Positions 61,435 to 64,000 of a stretch of 64,000 nt of DNA are shown in pieces (position 1 is the stretch's first letter; each line of letters starts with the position of its first letter). Source of the DNA: Hirudo medicinalis (taxonomy: Eukaryota; Annelida; Clitellata; Hirudinida; Hirudinidae); assembly GCA_011800805.1 (NCBI GenBank), contig MPNW01000058.1, positions 209,922-273,921 on the forward strand, read 5' to 3'. Under the pieces are notes generated by a model. That model was given only the letters and a program-made list of their open reading frames with translations, was not told where the DNA came from and did no database searches. The translations under genes were made by a program, and so were the position numbers.

Positions 61435-62685
61435 TTATCCATCTAAAGAAATCCCTTGTAGCATTTTAGTATTTCTTGCTATTGCCTGAATCAAATCAAT
61501 AGCTTCAATGGTGCTGTCAAGGTGATTCAATGCTCTGACAACATTTGATCCATACAGATTGTCATATCTAGCCTTGTGATTTCTGATCAAAGACTGCAAG
61601 AAATTTGCGTCATCCTCATGAAAGAATGGGTTTTCTTGCTTCTGGCAATTTTCATTCAGTGCAACAATTGGAACTTTTTTGGTTTTCATGTAAGACAAAA
61701 AATCAGATCCTGAGTCATTGTTAGTGTTTTGAACTCCCATCCTTTTTTCCATCACAAAGCATTTTTCTCTATATAAATTCCTTTCTTCTTTAATTTTGAC
61801 AATTACTTTCATCAACCTTCCAACTTCCGATTTTAGTTCATTTTCTTTCTCGTGATATTTTTCCAAGATCTTTGGATCATGATTTGACTTTAAAGCAGTG
61901 TTGGCTGGGCTCAAATCATCAGCACTTTCTAACCTTTCACTGACTCCTGGCAAAATTGTAGATTGCTCTGCTTTCTTCAAGTTGATTTCAAAATTCTTTT
62001 TCATGTTTTCTTGCATCTCTAAGCTTTTTTGTAAGTCAATTTTTAGAGATTTGTTTTCAAGCATGAGACGATTTTTGTCTGAGCTTATCATAAGTATAGT
62101 TGAGGTCAGTTCCTTTATTCGTGTTTCAGAACTCTTTGACAAACTGTGTTGTTTATTTTGCCTAAATGCTTTATCTGAGGATCTGATATTTGTAGACTTT
62201 TTGCCCTTTAAAGCTGCTTGGGTCAATCTCTGCAATTCATTCTTTAAAGTTTCAATCATTATATTCATCTCTTCAACATGAGTTGATTTTATGTCTTTCT
62301 GGAGCTTGATCAGAGCTGCCTGTTTTTCTTTATATTTTTCCTCAATTTTTGAAAGTTTGCATTTCAAATTACTTATAACAGTGATTGAATCAAGTCCACT
62401 TTTGTTGAAAGTTTCTAACCCTTTGGCATTTGAAAGATCATTTATGATCTTCTGCTTTTTTGCTAGTTCATCATCGCCGTGCCTCACCTTGAACTTCAAA
62501 ATCGAAATTTCACAATCTAATTCTCTGTTTTTCTTTTTCAGTTCTAAGATTTGTTCTTGATATTCTTCAGCGGATCTTGGAATAATCTTGTTCGGAGTCT
62601 TTTTTTGGTTTTGTAACAGTGAGGAGCTTACGAATTCCAGCATACCGACAGATTTCAGATAACCGCTACTACTCAATCTGGCCAT
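61435..62685 (-). CDS. IQCE: IQCE-like coiled-coil protein, intronless and lacking IQ motifs
   Basis: An uninterrupted ORF of 416 codons from ATG 62685 (MARLSSSGYLKS) to TAA 61435. IQCE is a ciliary protein (EvC-zone partner in Hedgehog signalling) with an N-terminal coiled coil and C-terminal IQ motifs. The match is to the coiled-coil part: SAEEYQEQILELKKKNRELD fits the family block beginning with a Glu-rich YxExIxELKK pattern, and KCKLSKIEEKYKEKQAALIK followed by LQKDIKSTHVEEMNIMIETL fits the most conserved block. The remainder is Lys/Glu/Leu-rich heptads, then a helical C-terminus ending MLQGISLDG with no IQxxxRGxxxR motif. The frame stays open upstream to an AG near 62745, so an upstream exon is possible. 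It is the only multi-hundred-codon gene here without introns. Confidence 0.72.
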   Translation of the reverse strand: MARLSSSGYLKSVGMLEFVSSSLLQNQKKTPNKIIPRSAEEYQEQILELKKKNRELDCEISILKFKVRHGDDELAKKQKIINDLSNAKGLETFNKSGLDSITVISNLKCKLSKIEEKYKEKQAALIKLQKDIKSTHVEEMNIMIETLKNELQRLTQAALKGKKSTNIRSSDKAFRQNKQHSLSKSSETRIKELTSTILMISSDKNRLMLENKSLKIDLQKSLEMQENMKKNFEINLKKAEQSTILPGVSERLESADDLSPANTALKSNHDPKILEKYHEKENELKSEVGRLMKVIVKIKEERNLYREKCFVMEKRMGVQNTNNDSGSDFLSYMKTKKVPIVALNENCQKQENPFFHEDDANFLQSLIRNHKARYDNLYGSNVVRALNHLDSTIEAIDLIQAIARNTKMLQGISLDG

Positions 62686-64000
62686 TAGTTTGCTGTTTTC
62701 TAAGCTTCGCAAAGATGAAGGGATGAAGCGGACGTCGACAGACTTTGTTTAGAATTTCGAGTAAGTCTTTTGCAATTCGAAACCTTTGACGGTAAAACGG
62801 GTCCCATAAAATTATATTTTTTAATATTATACGCAATATAAATCTAAAATATTGTAACGGCTGCTTAGAAGAAAATGTTTGCTTGAAGACTGGAATACAC
62901 AACACCTTGTAGCCATTAGCAACATAATATACTAAGTAAATCGTAATATGACAAATTTTTAACTCCCGACAATTGTGTTTAATCGCTTTACTAAATTTTT
63001 GATGAGAGCTTTATTTAAAAATGCATAGTTCAAACATGAACATCAACACGTACTATAGATTTGTGAAAGCCACTTAGGGCTAGGGCTAGGGTTTCCTGTT
63101 ACGAGCTCTTATAAGATGCTACCTCATCGCTCCACATCGAGTAAGACACAAAATCTTTTTTTTTAATTTTTAATTATTTTTAGTAATGATGTTTGCTTGT
63201 GTTTTAGTTATTTTGAGTCCGGTTTTGTATATGTGCTTTACGTGATTTCATGTAAGTTGGACTCGGTTCAGCCTGGTTGCCCATAAGGGGCTGTTATAAT
63301 TTCATTAAGGCTCGGAGTTATTAAGTATTTCCTTGTGTGGATTTCCTTCATACCTTTCTCATGTTACAATTTCAAACAGGAAGGCGTTTATAGGTTTTTC
63401 CGTTTGAAGTGAATGTTGTTGTCCAGAAGAATTAAGCGTTTCGCTTTGTGAAGAAGATTTCAGTTATTTAGTTATTAAGAAATATCTTCAGGATACTATA
63501 ATGATTTCAGTTTAATTTCATTTTTGAAAATAAACTTGTCGATGATTTCAGGTTTACGTGACCTCTAGCGACAATATCATGTTTACGGAGAATTTCGTTA
63601 TTATTTTTGATTTCGTGTTAGTAATTGCTATAGTTGCAACTATTAAATCGTTCAGAGTTTCTGCTTACGATAATAGATTTAGTTTTTACTTTTCATTTTT
63701 TCAAATTATCTGGTTTTGCTGACTAATGTAGGAGTTTCAGTTTTTGTTCTTTTGCGTCATGTGTGTTTGTGTTCCAGACTAGAATATTTATTTGAGAATT
63801 GCTCTAATTTAATTTGTTAAGAATTCATCTTCATGATACCGTAGTGTTTATTTGAACAACTTTATAGTTGATTTGATGTCTGTTGAGAAGTTTTATGTTT
63901 TGAGACCTCTAGCGGACATTTCGTGTATTGTTTTTTGGGTTTATTTTTATTTTTTATAAGTCTATAAGTCTTTATAAGTTTTATTAGGGTTAAAGTTTGG
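62686..64000. other. Region upstream of the IQCE-like gene
   Basis: No exon was recognised on either strand. A degenerate telomere-like GGGCTAGGGCTAGGG occurs near 63077. The last 600 bases are T-rich on the plus strand without open frames. Confidence 0.5.

Overview
This is a eukaryotic (animal) window. It is AT-rich, with coding exons of 22 to 1465 bp separated by GT-AG introns and interspersed repeats. An innexin implies a protostome. AT-richness, short introns, an FMRFamide-receptor-like GPCR and two tRNA-related repeats would suit a spiralian such as an annelid (possibly leech-like), but the species cannot be named from sequence alone. I joined exons by hand using splice sites and reading-frame phase.

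Layout. 659-1878 (+): last two exons of an innexin whose 5' part lies outside the window. 2543-18610 (-): a complete 31-exon gene of about 1803 codons, the MAPKBP1/WDR62 JNK-scaffold homologue, tail-to-tail with the innexin. 18611-21618: intergenic, with a decayed CR1/L2-like LINE. 21619-32774 (-): 15 exons of a TTC39 tetratricopeptide protein, lacking only its extreme N-terminus; its introns hold an assembly gap, a LTR element with target-site duplication, and SINE copies. 35455-37868 (+): a complete six-exon SINHCAF (FAM60A) gene, head-to-head with TTC39. 39721-42165 (-): a three-exon MFSD4/NaGLT1-type major-facilitator transporter with one apparent single-base frameshift. 46777-55851 (-): a four-exon class A peptide GPCR with a very long third intracellular loop. 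61435-62685 (-): an uninterrupted coiled-coil ORF resembling the N-terminal half of IQCE. The rest is intergenic or intronic sequence with low-complexity AT tracts and repeats.

The genes are unrelated in function (gap junction, JNK scaffold, TPR protein, SIN3-HDAC subunit, sugar-type transporter, neuropeptide receptor, cilium-associated coiled coil), so this is ordinary gene-bearing chromosome and not a functional cluster. I see no evidence of an undescribed multi-gene system. The most notable observations are: a tRNA-derived SINE family with two alternative 3' tails; two places where identical sequence flanks Ns, so the assembly is doubtful (one of them inside a LTR element); a one-base frameshift in the transporter; a 22-bp and a 32-bp microexon; a probable GC-AG intron; a tRNA-Glu-like relic fused to a second repeat family; and an IQCE-like gene with neither introns nor IQ motifs.
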